Shown: piece after piece, positions 10,813-20,735 of the stretch
How positions within the stretch are numbered: the first letter of the stretch is position 1
Layout: each line of letters starts with the position of its first letter
Source: Muscardinus avellanarius
Lineage: Eukaryota > Chordata > Mammalia > Rodentia > Gliridae
Length of the DNA stretch: 64,000 bases
Direction of reading: 5' to 3'
Assembly: GCA_963383645.1 (NCBI GenBank)
Contig: OY726557.1
Span: forward strand, 127,434,603-127,498,602
Notes under the pieces: generated by a model
The model's input: the letters and a program-made list of their open reading frames with translations, nothing else
Told to the model about the DNA's origin: nothing
Databases searched by the model: none
Position numbers and translations under genes: made by a program

Positions 10813-10844
<32 letters not shown>
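10412..10844 (+). mobile_element. Dimeric SINE split by a second SINE at its linker
   Basis: The left B1 monomer (10412-10545) ends at CCCTGTTTCAAAATAAAGAATA. Its tRNA-like monomer resumes at 10756 (CTGGGGCAGAGGGTGTAGG..CCCTGGGTTTCATCCC) with a long poly(A) at 10818-10844. The insert carries its own complete copy and poly(A). Confidence 0.85.
10547..10749 (+). mobile_element. Inner dimeric SINE, complete
   Basis: ACCGGGCATGGTGACGCATGC through GGAGTGTAGCTCAGAGGTCAAATGCCCCTGGGTTCC and a poly(A). Flanked by AAGAATA-like repeats from the host linker, consistent with target-primed insertion into the A-rich linker. Confidence 0.85.
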
Positions 10845-11829
10845 GGAACTAAAGCTCTGAGGAAGGCAGGAATGTGAGTAGAAAATAAGTTAGAAAAATA
10901 TATCCATGGGCAGAATGTGAAGGGGTCCTATGGTTGAGAATTCCAAAATAATGAGGTCACACATGTGTTTCTAACAACCACCTATCCGCTCAGTGATTGC
11001 AGAGCTACTACTGTATAAAAAAAATAAAAAGAGAAAAATACAGGGAACAGGGACCCTGACCAAGCTATCAACTGACAGCAGCACAAAGTTGGAAGGAAAT
11101 AGAGGAGTCCGTTTTTTGGGCCTAATTCAGCTCCATGTGGATGTTAGGAGTTCAATTTGGAGACAGGGATTGGGATGAAGGTTTAGTCCAACATGTTTTG
11201 TATAAAGTCTTATTCTACTTTGCCATCGGGTTTTCACAGGTAGACAATAAAACACATTGCAGTGTCGAATATTAGCCCTTGCTCTTGCTTATTGCTTTCT
11301 ACCATCTAAACAACTTGGTGCTAATTTCTAACATTCAACATTTATGGACTTCCAGGAACTCATAAATGTCACATCAGGCTGCCTCTTGGTGAATTTTTAA
11401 TCAAGGGGGAGAATTTCAGCTACAAATAGACCGAGAACCAAGAGGCCCAATATTGATCGGTCAAAGTGGCACTTATGAACTTGAGGTTGAAGCCGTTTGG
11501 ATAAAAGGATGCTGGGCTTTCTGTGGCTCCAGAGACATCTTTTTCTATTGGTCCAGGTAAGTATCAGACATCCTCTCAGAGTTATTGAGCAGGAACAGCA
11601 AATAATATGGGGGTCTACTGGATGCCCATAGTAATAGCTGTAAATACGAGCAGAAAAGCTGAATCCCTGGCCCGAGCCAAATATCATCTCAGTTAAAACT
11701 CTGCTAGATGTTACACTCCAATCCCAAAGCTCCTGGTACCATTTGTCCCCCTTACGGCAGTATTCTTGGGTGGAATGAGCCAAGCCCAGGCATTCTGGTT
11801 ATTTCGCTCAGGCCAAGGTCTGGCCTCTA
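10845..11829. other. Unique sequence, no gene supported
   Basis: Contains a 128-residue minus-strand frame (11397-11783). It is cysteine- and serine-rich without a recognised domain, and has no polyadenylated or spliced context. A chance frame is likely, but it is one of the longest non-repeat frames here. Confidence 0.45.
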
Positions 11830-12110
11830 AGTCTGAGGCCTTGAATTGTCCTCCCACAGATACAGAGCAATGCTTGTTATGTCAGGGATCACTCAGCCCA
11901 GTGAATGATGTCTCTCCCTAATGCCAAGCCATGAATCATTGGTCTGTGGTACTGTAAAATTAACATGAGCCGCTATAAATAACTCATCTGTAATGGGCTG
12001 TCATTGATGGCTTTTTGGAAAGGTTTGACTCAGGAGTAAGGGTTTTAATGACTGTAATTGAAATTAGATGAAAAGCATCAGTATTGGTTTTTTTTCCCCC
12101 TGACCCATGC
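11830..12110. promoter_or_regulatory. Candidate conserved noncoding block
   Basis: Dense AT-core motifs without repeat signature: CTATAAATAA (MEF2-like, 11973-11982), TGACTCA (perfect AP-1 core, 12026-12032), several TAAT/ATTA cores and TGTCATTGATGG. Stops occur in all frames. The call is by sequence texture only; no alignment was possible. Confidence 0.3.
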
Positions 12111-12379
12111 GAGGACAAATTCCATCATATGTCAAAACAATTATGCTGTGTCAAAGTGGAGGGACAGGATGCGGCAGTGCCTCTCCTCCGGCACCTTCAG
12201 CTGCTCTCTTCTGAGATGTCGCCCGGTGAGTGACAGGGCACACACGGGCTGCTCCCCGGTACTGTTTCTTTACAAAGGGCTCCACCTTCATTGCGGAGAC
12301 AGTAGCGCTGGGAAGGCAACCCCACCCCAACTCCCAGGTTGGAGCTATTATCAGCAAGAAGAGCCATTACTATTAATAA

Positions 12380-12605
12380 CAAGGACTCTCCTTTGTACAG
12401 TGGGGTATGGTTTACAAAGCTATTTCACTTCCATTATCCCATTTGATCCTCACCACGGCCCCCAGAAGGTAGGTCATATACTACTGCTATTAGCAACCTT
12501 AGATGCATGAAGGGATGGAGGCTCAGAGAGCTAAGTGACTTGCCCAAGGTCACACAGCTAGAGAGTGATAAAGCAGGAACTGGGGACCTCTGATCCAGAG
12601 CATGT
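12380..12605 (-). mobile_element. MIR-type SINE, well preserved
   Basis: ATTATCCCATTTGATCCTCACC, GGAGGCTCAGAGAGCTAAGTGACTTGCCCAAGGTCACACAGCTAG, then GCAGGAACTGGGGACC: the antisense MIR core is nearly intact. Confidence 0.8.
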
Positions 12606-12807
12606 CTACACCCCAGTGCTCCTAGTGATGGTTTGGTGCTTGGTGTTAAGTGATTTTTCCTCCTGTCCAGCTATCAGGCTTTTAGTTTTTATGAAGCATG
12701 TAATTCAAAGTTATCCTGGAGAGCCACTTCTTCATCATTACTGGAGAAATAGAGACAGCTGGGGGAAAATATAAACCTAGTATGTTTTCCACCAACTGAC
12801 ACTTATT

Positions 12808-13033
12808 TTTTTAAAATATTTTTTTTTGAAGTACTGAGGATGGAACCCAGGGTAATTCTACTTCCAAGCTATACCCCCAGCCCTATTTTTTTTTTTTTTA
12901 TTCTTTATTTTGAAACAGGGTCTCATTGAGTTGCAAAGGGCCTCACTATATAGCTGAGGCTGTCCAAGAACCATGATCCTCCTGTCTCAGCCTCCTGAAT
13001 GCTGGAATTACGAGAGTGCACCACCATGCCCGG
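12808..13033 (-). mobile_element. Dimeric B1/ID-type SINE with TSD
   Basis: Minus-strand copy flanked by CTGACACTTATT (12796-12807) and CTGACACTAATT (13034-13045), a 12-base target-site duplication with one mismatch. Poly(T)-reading linker at 12887-12899. Confidence 0.9.
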
Positions 13034-13171
13034 CTGACACTAATTCTAAGTAGCTTTTTCTAGTGCAGTTTGAGCCTCGAGTGGACGATCTAAGCAGGTT
13101 GGTGAAGAACATTTGAAACGGGCAAGATGGTGCTTCTGTAGTCTCTTCTACTTTTGCTTCTGGTGTAAGAG

Positions 13172-13173
<2 letters not shown>

Positions 13174-13217
<44 letters not shown>

Positions 13218-13225
13218 TGTGTGTG
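13174..13225. repeat. (GT)n microsatellite
   Basis: GT run broken by one AT at 13211-13212. It lies at the 3' end of the antisense SINE that follows, where the tail would be. Confidence 0.95.
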
Positions 13226-13406
13226 GTACTGGGGTTCCTGGAAGCCCTTCTACCTCCGGGCTACACTCCCAGACCTATTTTTACCTATTTTATTTGGAAA
13301 CAGGGTCTCCTAAGCCAGCGCACGCGGCTGGCTTCGAACCTGCATGATCCTCCTGTCTCTGCCTCCCAAGCACAGGGATTACAAGCGTGCGCCACCACGC
13401 CCGGCG
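13226..13406 (-). mobile_element. Short CpG-rich dimeric SINE (young variant)
   Basis: Reads GCCGGGCGTGGTGGCGCACGC at its 5' end on the minus strand. Same shortened B1 half (AGCCGCGTGCGCTGGCTTAGGAGACC) and tRNA half as the 3534, 33141 and 37129 copies. AGAGAGGG flanks both sides, including the GT tail. Confidence 0.88.
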
Positions 13407-13639
13407 AGAGAGGGCTTTAAGAGTTTCATCTTTGGTGGTGCTGAGAGTTAGAAGGGGGCAGATACTCACAGGGAAAAGTCCCAGGATTAGGGCTCAAAGC
13501 TCTCAGGGACACCCTTTCACTAAACCCTAGCCACCTCTTGGTTCCTTAAACCAAGAGCTATCCCCACCTAGAGATCCTGATCTCCTGCCTGCATCCTAAG
13601 AAGGAGACATTCTGAACTCCTTGCCAGGCCCTTCAGCCT
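13407..13639. other. Unique sequence
   Basis: No feature recognised. Confidence 0.5.
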
Positions 13640-14070
13640 TGTGGCGGTTGCTGCTGGGCCTTGCTCTCAGGAGGCATAAAATCTCAGAAGCAGCAGAGAG
13701 CATATGCTTTAGCCATTATCTCCCAAACCTCCAGGCCCCAGACAATTAGGCAAAGGAGCCAAGTCCACACGTGCATGCCTCCAGCCCTAGCATCTCCCCA
13801 ACTGAGCCTGCACCAGGCCGGGGAGGGTTTGCAAATGAACGTGCAGCATACCTTTGTTCATGCAGCATGTCACCATTCCCCACCTGGAGACAGCTCAGTA
13901 ATCCTCCTGTGCAAAAATAACAAGTCCCGCATAGGACTGTGTACATGGTCTAATTACACGTAACAAAACATCTCCTCTCAGGAGAGAAGGAGTGTTTGGT
14001 AGTAAATTAAGAGATGCAAAAACCACTGCCAGCCGTGCTGATTAATCCAACTCTCTAGCAATGGGGAAGG
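13640..14070. promoter_or_regulatory. Candidate conserved noncoding block
   Basis: Repeat-free with homeodomain-type cores: GACAATTAGG (13741-13750), TCTAATTACACG (13949-13960) and GCTGATTAATCC (about 14037-14048, containing an OTX/bicoid-type TAATCC). An overlapping 100-residue plus frame has no domain. Suggestive texture only. Confidence 0.3.
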
Positions 14071-14639
14071 ATCCTTGAGAAATGGGTTTGCAGTTTGATG
14101 ATAATTATATGCCCACTATGGGGGCTTTTCATGTGCTCTGGCTTTTGTATGGAGGGGAGGGGCTGTGACTGGATTGGAGATTGCAGAGCTGATTCATTCA
14201 GTGCTGTGTTGACGGAATGGAAATTGCTCCAGGAAACACTAATACTTATTAAATGGGTAAAACATCAGGGAGCCCACCTGCATTGCTCCTAATGTTGCAC
14301 GCTCACTCCCTCTTCCTTCTCAAATAGGGTTGCATTCAGTGTGCCTATAGTGAAACCTCTATCCAGCATTGTCTGTGTGATTTGCAGATTTATCTGCTTT
14401 TCCCAACCCCTTTCAGCACCAAGTTCCCAGGGCCACTCTGGGCTCTAGTCTATGGGGATCCTATTGATTAAAGGGAAGATAGAACAAACACTTTGAAAAT
14501 GCAGAGAAAAACAAGCTTACATCTAATTACAGCTGTAGAGTCTGTGAGTGGGGGAGGGGCACAGGCAGGTGAACATTCATAGATCTCTATGGCAAATACA
14601 CAGTACTTAAGCTTTCAAACAAGATGTGCAAGTTTTTAG
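14071..14639. other. Unique sequence
   Basis: No gene or repeat recognised. Some AT-core motifs continue from the block upstream. Confidence 0.45.
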
Positions 14640-14888
14640 CATTGTCACTTCCTAGCAGATACGTGACTTTCTGAGGCTCAATTTGTAAATCTGCAATGTG
14701 GGATTAGTAATTATTTCTTCCCCTCCTACTTTGGAGGTCACTATGGAGAGCAAGTAGAAAAAGTGATGTGAAAAATGCCTTCCACGCTGCAAAGGGTTGT
14801 CCAAATGCTGCTTTCCCTGCTATTAGCACAGTGTCTAGTACATGATGAATATCTAATAAATATGTTCTTTGATGGATTGGTAGACAGA
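14640..14888 (+). mobile_element. MIR-type SINE
   Basis: CACTTCCTAGCAGATACGTGACTT, GAGGCTCAATTTGTAAATCTGCAATGTGGGATTAGTAATTA, AAAATGCCTTCCACGC and AGCACAGTGTCTAGTACATGATGAATATCTAATAAATATG follow sense MIR to its 3' end. Confidence 0.65.
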
Positions 14889-15185
14889 TGCTAAGGGGTA
14901 GGAATAGAATTATTTGAAACATTTGGAAAATTCAAGAGAGATTTGCGATAAATCATGTATTTTCAAATAGAATTATTAAATGGAAGGGAGAGTAAGTCAT
15001 GGTAGGAAGAGCAGATTGTAGAGATGGGAAGATCTGGGGGAGAGGGGTTAGTGTATTTACTTGGCTAAAATCTAAGTAGAATAGAAGTTGAGGTGAACTG
15101 GGGAAAATATGGAGAAAAGGGGAGTGATTGGAAGGCTGAGAGGTCAGGGGTTAAGTGTTGGGGTGGAGATTTTCCTTCTACAAAT
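14889..15185. other. Unique purine-rich sequence
   Basis: A/G-biased plus strand, no feature recognised. Confidence 0.5.
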
Positions 15186-15412
15186 AGCTTTACATGGGCA
15201 TCCCTGCAAAGATGGACATTTATGCAAAAATAGGCATCTATGAAAACACAGGGTCTCTACAAAGACAGGCATTCATGCAAAGATGAGCATCCATGCGCAG
15301 AAAGACAGTCATGCAAAGAGGGGCTTTCATGTAAACATGGGCACCCACGTAAGGATACGTGTCCATGCACACAGGGACATCCATGCAAGCAAGCGTGAGC
15401 ACAGACGCAAGG
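15186..15412. repeat. Degenerate about 18-bp minisatellite
   Basis: Roughly a dozen units of consensus CATGCAAAGATGGGCATC, drifting by substitution and small indels. The minus strand stays open over a hexapeptide-periodic frame (..ACMDVP VCMDTY..LCMNAC..), because 18 bases is six codons. This is a consequence of the repeat, not evidence for a protein. No known family recognised. Confidence 0.7.
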
Positions 15413-16464
15413 TAAGGGAGGCACACATGGCAGTTGGTGAGAAGAGTAGATAGAAAGCAGACAGGTGGAGCTCAGAAACAGAATCCTGAATTCTAGTGCC
15501 TCCAGAATCTTTTGTGGTGGTGACAGTTGGGCGTCAGTGGGAAGTAAATGGCAGGGAAACAAATGGGTTGATCATCAACTAGATCTCTGTGGCTTCCTGA
15601 GAGAACACCTACTGGAGATCCCCATCCCATTTCAGAATCTCAAGACCTTAGTCCAGAAGCAGTAAAACCCCTTGGGACCAAAAAAAAAAAGAAAAAAATG
15701 TACTTTGCAGGGGAATTGCACCCCACCTCTACTTTTAACATTTGTACCTCCACGGAGTCAGTAATCTGTGAAGATGAGAGAAAAAATACATTTCCACTAC
15801 AATAGAGGGAACTTCTGTGAGAAGGGAGCTGTGTTTTGAATGTTTTAATACACAGAAATTGACACCCATCTACTTCGCTATTCAAAAGCCCTCTCTGTGG
15901 AACAGCATAACAATGCATTCTCCTCTATATTTTCCTTGCAGGCTGCCACGGAACTGCTGTTGTGAAGCAAATCCTTCTGCCGCAATCTTTTATTTTTACC
16001 TCCCCCCACTTTGTAAATCTTTCTTTCTCTAAAAGATTAAAGTGTGGTAAAAACTGCTAAGTGACTAAGAAACGGACTCTTCTGAGTCAACAGAGCTGCC
16101 CCCCCCCCATGTATCTTTGAGTCATAGCTGTTAACATTTCTTGATACATCCAGTTTTTCTTTTGATTTTTTTTTCTCTTAGTAACAAGGCTTATAGAGGC
16201 ATTTCCAAGTGTTTGGGGTTGGTAAATTTTGCCCTGATGCATGAACTCTCCTTACCATTCTCAGAAGCTCCCTGTTGCAGAAGCTCATAAGTATGTTCTT
16301 CTTTTGGCAGAGCTTGGATAGCCCTGTGTTTCTACCATCAAGCCATTTTGCTGGGATGTCAACCCTACCCTTAGTGTGCCTCTAGGAATTCCAAACAGTC
16401 ACCACTGGCATGAGGTGACCACCCACTTTCTACATGTCCACATCTTGGTGCAGAGGGGGCAGTG
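15413..16464. other. Unique sequence
   Basis: Short A-run at 15680-15698; short C-run at 16088-16096. The 92-residue minus frame at 15640-15918 includes the poly(T) of that A-run. No gene. Confidence 0.5.
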
Positions 16465-16665
16465 TAGATCCAAACCCAGATTCCGTATTTTGTAGCTAAG
16501 ATTATTGAACAAGTCACTTTACCTTTCTGGACCTCAATTTCTCATCTGTAAGATGGAAAAAAAAATATGGAACTCAGAGGATCATTGGATGGTAATTCAT
16601 GATAACGTGTGCATGCTTGCAGCTAAAGGGCTTTCAATAGGTGGGAATTCACTTCTCTTCCTCTT
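16465..16665 (+). mobile_element. MIR-type SINE
   Basis: AGATTATTGAACAAGTCACTTTACCTTTCTGGACCTCAATTTCTCATCTGTAAGATGG is the sense MIR core; the 3' part ends GCTAAAGGGCTTTCAATAGG. Confidence 0.7.
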
Positions 16666-16689
16666 TCTTCCTTCCTCATTTCCCTCTGT

Positions 16690-16880
16690 CTGCACTGGTG
16701 CATATCATTTGTGGATAAATACCTAAGAAATTGACACCAGTGGTTGCTTCTAGAGGTGATGAAATCTTATCTAGGAAGACAGTTTTCCTTTTTGTTATAC
16801 TAATTTTCATACCACTTAAAGTTCTTGTTATTAGCATGCATTGCTTAAAAATACTAAGCAAAATATGTATACTTAGAAAC
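16690..16880 (+). mobile_element. Old L1 3'-UTR relic
   Basis: CCAGTGGTTGCTTCTAGAGG.., TTTCCTTTTTGTTATACTAATTTTCATACCAC.. and GCATTGCTTAAAAATA resemble an L1M-type 3' end. Divergence is high. Confidence 0.4.
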
Positions 16881-16890
16881 TTGTAGCGCG

Positions 16891-16957
16891 CCCCTCCCTC
16901 TCCCTCTCCCTCTCCCTCTCCCTCTCCCTCTCCCTCTCCCTCTCCCTCCCCCCCCCT
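16891..16957. repeat. (CCCTCT)n hexanucleotide repeat
   Basis: About ten CCCTCT units ending in a C run (16948-16957). The minus strand reads (AGAGGG)n and is G-quadruplex-prone. It occupies the tail position of the adjoining antisense SINE. Confidence 0.95.
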
Positions 16958-17142
16958 CAGGATTGAAGTCAGGAGTATTGTATCTCTGAGTTACACAGGG
17001 TATTGCATTTCTGAGTTACACAGGGTCTTGCTAAATTGCTGAAGACCTCATTAAGTTGCTGAGGCTGGCCCCAAGCCTGCAATCCTCCAGTCTAAGCTTC
17101 TAAGTACTGGGATTACAGGAATACACCATTGTATCGGGCTGG
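16958..17142 (-). mobile_element. Diverged dimeric SINE with 25-bp internal duplication
   Basis: Old B1/ID-type copy. Two adjacent 25-base units, TATTG.AT.TCTGAGTTACACAGGG (16976-17000 and 17001-17025), lie within the tRNA-like half. Confidence 0.75.
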
Positions 17143-17344
17143 ACTTCCTAACTTGGTGCCTTTGTTTCAGCATCCTCCCTTCTTTTTCGGGTTTGGCAGT
17201 ATTATATTGAGCTGGCACAGAAAGAAAATTCTGTGTGTTGGTTTTTGTTTTGACATGCCTGATATTGACTACAGGACTTGTTTAGTGAAGAAGGTCTCCA
17301 AATTCTTGAAGCTCTGGGAAATAGATGGTCTTTAAATATTAAGG

Positions 17345-18600
17345 GTTTGGACAACTGGATAGCCAGTTGGGAAAGATAAAAATGGATTCATATCTCACAC
17401 CCTATCCAAAAATAAACTCTAAATGGATCAAAGATTTACATGTAAAAAAAATGAAATCATACAAGTACTGGAAGAAAACATGAGTGAATTATATTATTAT
17501 GTGAATCTAGAAAAAGATTTTCTAATTGAGACTCAAAATTCAGATTTAATAAGAGAAAAGATGAATAAACTTGACTATATTAAAAACCAACATTTTTGCA
17601 TGGCAAGAAAAATCACAAAGTCAAAAGATAAGTAACAAACTTGGAGAAAGTATATGCAATATACATCAAAGATAAGGGGTTATATCTTCCTACTACATAA
17701 AAAATGTTTGAAAATCAATAAGTTAAAGTTAAAAAACCCGAAACATAAGCAAAAGAAACAAATAGACATTTCACAGAAAAACAGTTCTTAAACCTCTCAG
17801 ATTTACTCCAACTTGCTCATAATAAAGGAAATGCAAAGTAAAGCTATGCCAAAAATACTATTTATCACCTATCAGATTGGCAGAATTGAAAATATCAACA
17901 GCAGAAAGTTTTCATGAAACTGTAGTCATTGATGAGAGAGCAGAAGGACCAGTCTGCACAGAGGAGAATGTGACATATGTATCTAGTAAAGTTATATACT
18001 GACCTTTCATCTTGTGATTCTTCTCATGGAAATTTTTCTGGATTCACACAATAATATAATTTACCCATGTTTTTTTCAGTACTTGCATGGTTTCATTTCA
18101 GATACATTTTCACAAATATAAGCCATTTATAACAAGGTTATTTACTGACACGTTATTTGTTGTATGACAACATTGGGACCAACCTAAATGACCTTCTATA
18201 GTAGATACATTGAATAGTTTTTGGTACTTCATACAACAGAGTACACACAATGTAAAAAAAGTGAAGAAACGCTCCATGAGTTGCTATGGAATGATTTCTA
18301 GGACGTATTGTGAAGAGGAAAAAGCCAGTTGTGAAGGAATACATGTCACCTTTTGTATGAATAAAAAAACAACAACAAAATAACCTCATGCACTTATTTG
18401 CTTATTTTTGCAAAAAGAAAGAAATATGAATCAGCATCTAATGAAAATGGTTGCCTACTGTGGGTGTGTGGAAATAGGGTGACAGGGTTGGAGATAGTAG
18501 TGACTTTTCTCTGAATGTTCCTTTTAATATAATTGTGCCTTATAAATCATATAAATGTTTCATGTATGTTAAAATAAAATTAAATCAAATCAGTAAGGGA
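17345..18600 (+). mobile_element. L1 ORF2 C-terminus plus 3' UTR, degraded
   Basis: GACAACTGGATAGCCAGTTGGGAAAG begins the ORF2 tail. The frame 17423-17635 gives a degraded ORF2 C-terminal stretch. Then follow the old L1 3'-UTR markers (CCATTTATAACAAGGTTATTTACTG, TTGTTGTATGACAACATTGGGACCAACCTAAATG). No intact enzyme. Confidence 0.75.
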
Positions 18601-18825
18601 GAATATAAAGCAAGTCTTAAGGCTGAATATAAAATGAAACAAAAGAAGCCAGCCACACATCAAATTGACAACATAAACATACAGAAAATAAATAACAAAT
18701 TCAAAAACTTTTGAACAGTGTTCTGACTATATAAACTTAGTGAGTGATAGTCAGAGGGGACAAAAGAACCTATAAAGGCATCTTGAATTTACTTAGTAGG
18801 TTTGTTTTTGTTAGTGGTATTGGTA
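18601..18825. other. A-rich sequence between L1 end and open frame
   Basis: A-rich on the plus strand (18600-18710), then unique. It may still belong to the L1 tail or to the element carrying the frame that follows. Confidence 0.4.
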
Positions 18826-19235
18826 CAGGAATTCCCAAACTGCTTTGAATATATTGCAGACGGAGACAGGGGTTAAATAAAATGATGGTGTTAAGAACCA
18901 GGGACAAACAGCATGCCAGTACAGAGTTAGGAAAGATGATTAAGACCCCTGTGATGTTGTATTTGAATTACAGGAATCAGTTTGAATTCAGGTTTGTTCA
19001 CCAAAGAGGCCTAGAAGTAATGACACCAGTAACAACCAGTTCACCTATCAACCAGGCCTTAGTTTCTAAATGCCAATTCCCACTAAAGAAACTGGGGCTC
19101 CTTAGAGAAATGACTAATTACAGGTCTGAAGCCTGGAACATCTTGTACCAAAATGCAAAGAGTAGCTCAGAGACCGATGATGGCTTGTTAAAGGAAGTCA
19201 TGAGATGGCGTGAAGGGGTTCCCACTAGCTAAAAC
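18826..19235 (+). other. Unidentified open frame, about 116 codons from Met, open further upstream
   Basis: An uninterrupted frame ends at a TAG near 19230. From the first Met (18882) it reads MMVLRTRDKQHASTE.. and ends ..LLKEVMRWREGVPTS. The frame is open for at least 15 more codons upstream. Composition is balanced, unlike repeat frames here, with no signal peptide or membrane segment. I do not recognise the family. It could be a retrocopy fragment, an old repeat's coding relic or chance. L1 debris lies upstream and a SINE downstream. Confidence 0.35.
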
Positions 19236-19317
19236 AGAGGCAGTGTGAGCGAAGGAAGAATAATGATTACAACATAATGAAAATAGAGACCAGAGTGATA
19301 TTAAAAAATTAAAAATT

Positions 19318-19530
19318 GAAACCAGGCCTATGATTCCTTGGGAAGCTGAGACAGGAGGATTGTAGTTTTGAGGCCAGGCTCAGCAACTTAGTGAAACCCT
19401 CAGCAACTCAGCAAGATCCTGATTTTTTAAAAAATGGTAATAATAAGGGAGAAGGACTGGGGATATAGCTTGAGGGTATAATGCCCCTGGGTTCAACCCC
19501 CGGTACAAAAATAAAAAAGAAGAAAAAGAA
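19318..19530 (+). mobile_element. Diverged dimeric SINE
   Basis: CCTTGGGAAGCTGAGACAGGAGGATTG, CAGCAACTTAGTGAAACC, then GACTGGGGATATAGCTTGAGGG and CCCCTGGGTTCAACCCCCGG. The first monomer's start is worn. Confidence 0.75.
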
Positions 19531-19609
19531 ACAAATTAAAAAGCAGTGAAATTCAAGTCTAGTTAATCACAATGGACCAGTGTCAATTTCCTGGTTTTTT
19601 GATAATGTA

Positions 19610-19862
19610 CTATGTAAGGGGTTATCATTAAGGATAGGTTTTGGGAACACTGGACCTCTGAAATATTCAACTTCTTATGGATCTATTATTTCTAGATAAA
19701 AAATTAAAAATGCTACCAATCTCCCTTTCATGTATGAAGAGAGAGGGAAAAGCTGGCTGGGGTGCTGAAGGAAATATGTCAAGTGATATATGAATGTATA
19801 TTTGTGTCACTGTGATATATAACTGTAATGTACCAATAAAAGTATAGAAAGTTAACAAAAGA
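19610..19862 (+). mobile_element. L1 3'-end fragment
   Basis: Ends ATATAACTGTAATGTACCAATAAAAG, the terminal motif shared with the other L1 ends in the window. 5' truncated. Confidence 0.6.
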
Positions 19863-20032
19863 GGTCTCCTGTGTGGGGGAGATAGGATGCTATTCTTTAC
19901 AGAAGAATGCCAGAATATATATATTTATATATTGCACACACACAAAACACCCTCCACAAAAACAGAAGCTCCCAAACAAACAAAAACAACAACTTGGGAG
20001 CAGTACAATAGACTGACATTACTTCATCCATT

Positions 20033-20345
20033 ATATATATATATATATTTTTTTTAAATTATTTATTGGTGCATTATATTCATACATCATATTGGGGTAA
20101 ACAACTAGTGTGTACATACATGTACACATCACTGATTTAACCCCTACCCAATTCCCACCCCATTTCCTTCCCATCCCTCCTTCCCTTGCTTGACTTAGTG
20201 GTTGACTTCGATATGTTTAAGTACATTGTGTGTTTTAGAGATTTTCTTTCTTCCCCCCTCCTTTCTCCTCCTTCAGGTTGTCTTGTTTGCTCCTCTATAG
20301 CATTTTTTTTTCATTTTTATCTTATATCCAAATTAGAATGTGTCC
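20033..20345 (-). mobile_element. L1 3'-UTR fragment, antisense
   Basis: TTATTGGTGCATTATATTCATACATCATATTGGGG is the reverse complement of the L1 terminus at 61390-61420. It is followed by the shared CCCACCCCATTTCCTTCCC tract and by AGGTTGTCTTGTTTGCTCCTCTATAG, matching the plus-strand copy near 24830. Confidence 0.8.
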
Positions 20346-20409
20346 TTTTCAGCTCACCGTTTGACCCTTTTCCTCAGATTTCAGCGTAACAGAAGAGTAG
20401 CTTGGAACC

Positions 20410-20735
20410 TGCTATGGTTTGGATAAATGTCCACCAAAGGACATGTATTAAAAGCTTGGTCCCCAGGTTGGTGCTATCACCCGTGAAGGATATTATGGGA
20501 CTCTGGTCCCTTCTTGTCTCTTTCTTTCACCTCTGGTCAAAAGGTGAATACATTTACTCTTCCATGTACTCCTGCCTTAACAGAGACCCCGAGTGGTAGG
20601 GCCAACCACTGATTATGGACTGGAACCTCTAAAACTGTGAGCCAAAGTGCACCTTTTCTTGCTATGAATTGGTTATCTCAGGGATGTGTTGTAGTAATTG
20701 AAGGCTAAACACAGCATCTAATAACCCAATGGCGC
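20410..20735 (+). mobile_element. MaLR-type LTR, sense
   Basis: GCTATGGTTTGGATAAATGTCCACCAAAGG, GGACTGGAACCTCTAAAACTGTGAGCCAAAG and GCTATGAATTGGTTATCTC match the sense order of MaLR LTRs. No internal genes. Confidence 0.65.

Noticed and set aside
10412..10844. CRISPR-like array of repeated units
   Set aside because: The repeated units are eukaryotic SINE halves with poly(A) tails, without regular spacers.
11397..11783. 128-residue minus-strand frame
   Set aside because: No recognised family, no flanking gene structure; kept only as a note because it is long and repeat-free.
12058..12510. 150-residue plus-strand frame
   Set aside because: Its C-terminal part runs into an antisense MIR and it overlaps two minus frames; no domain.
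15238..15426. Cys/Met-rich hexapeptide-repeat protein
   Set aside because: The periodicity follows from the 18-base minisatellite; no start, signal or downstream coding support.
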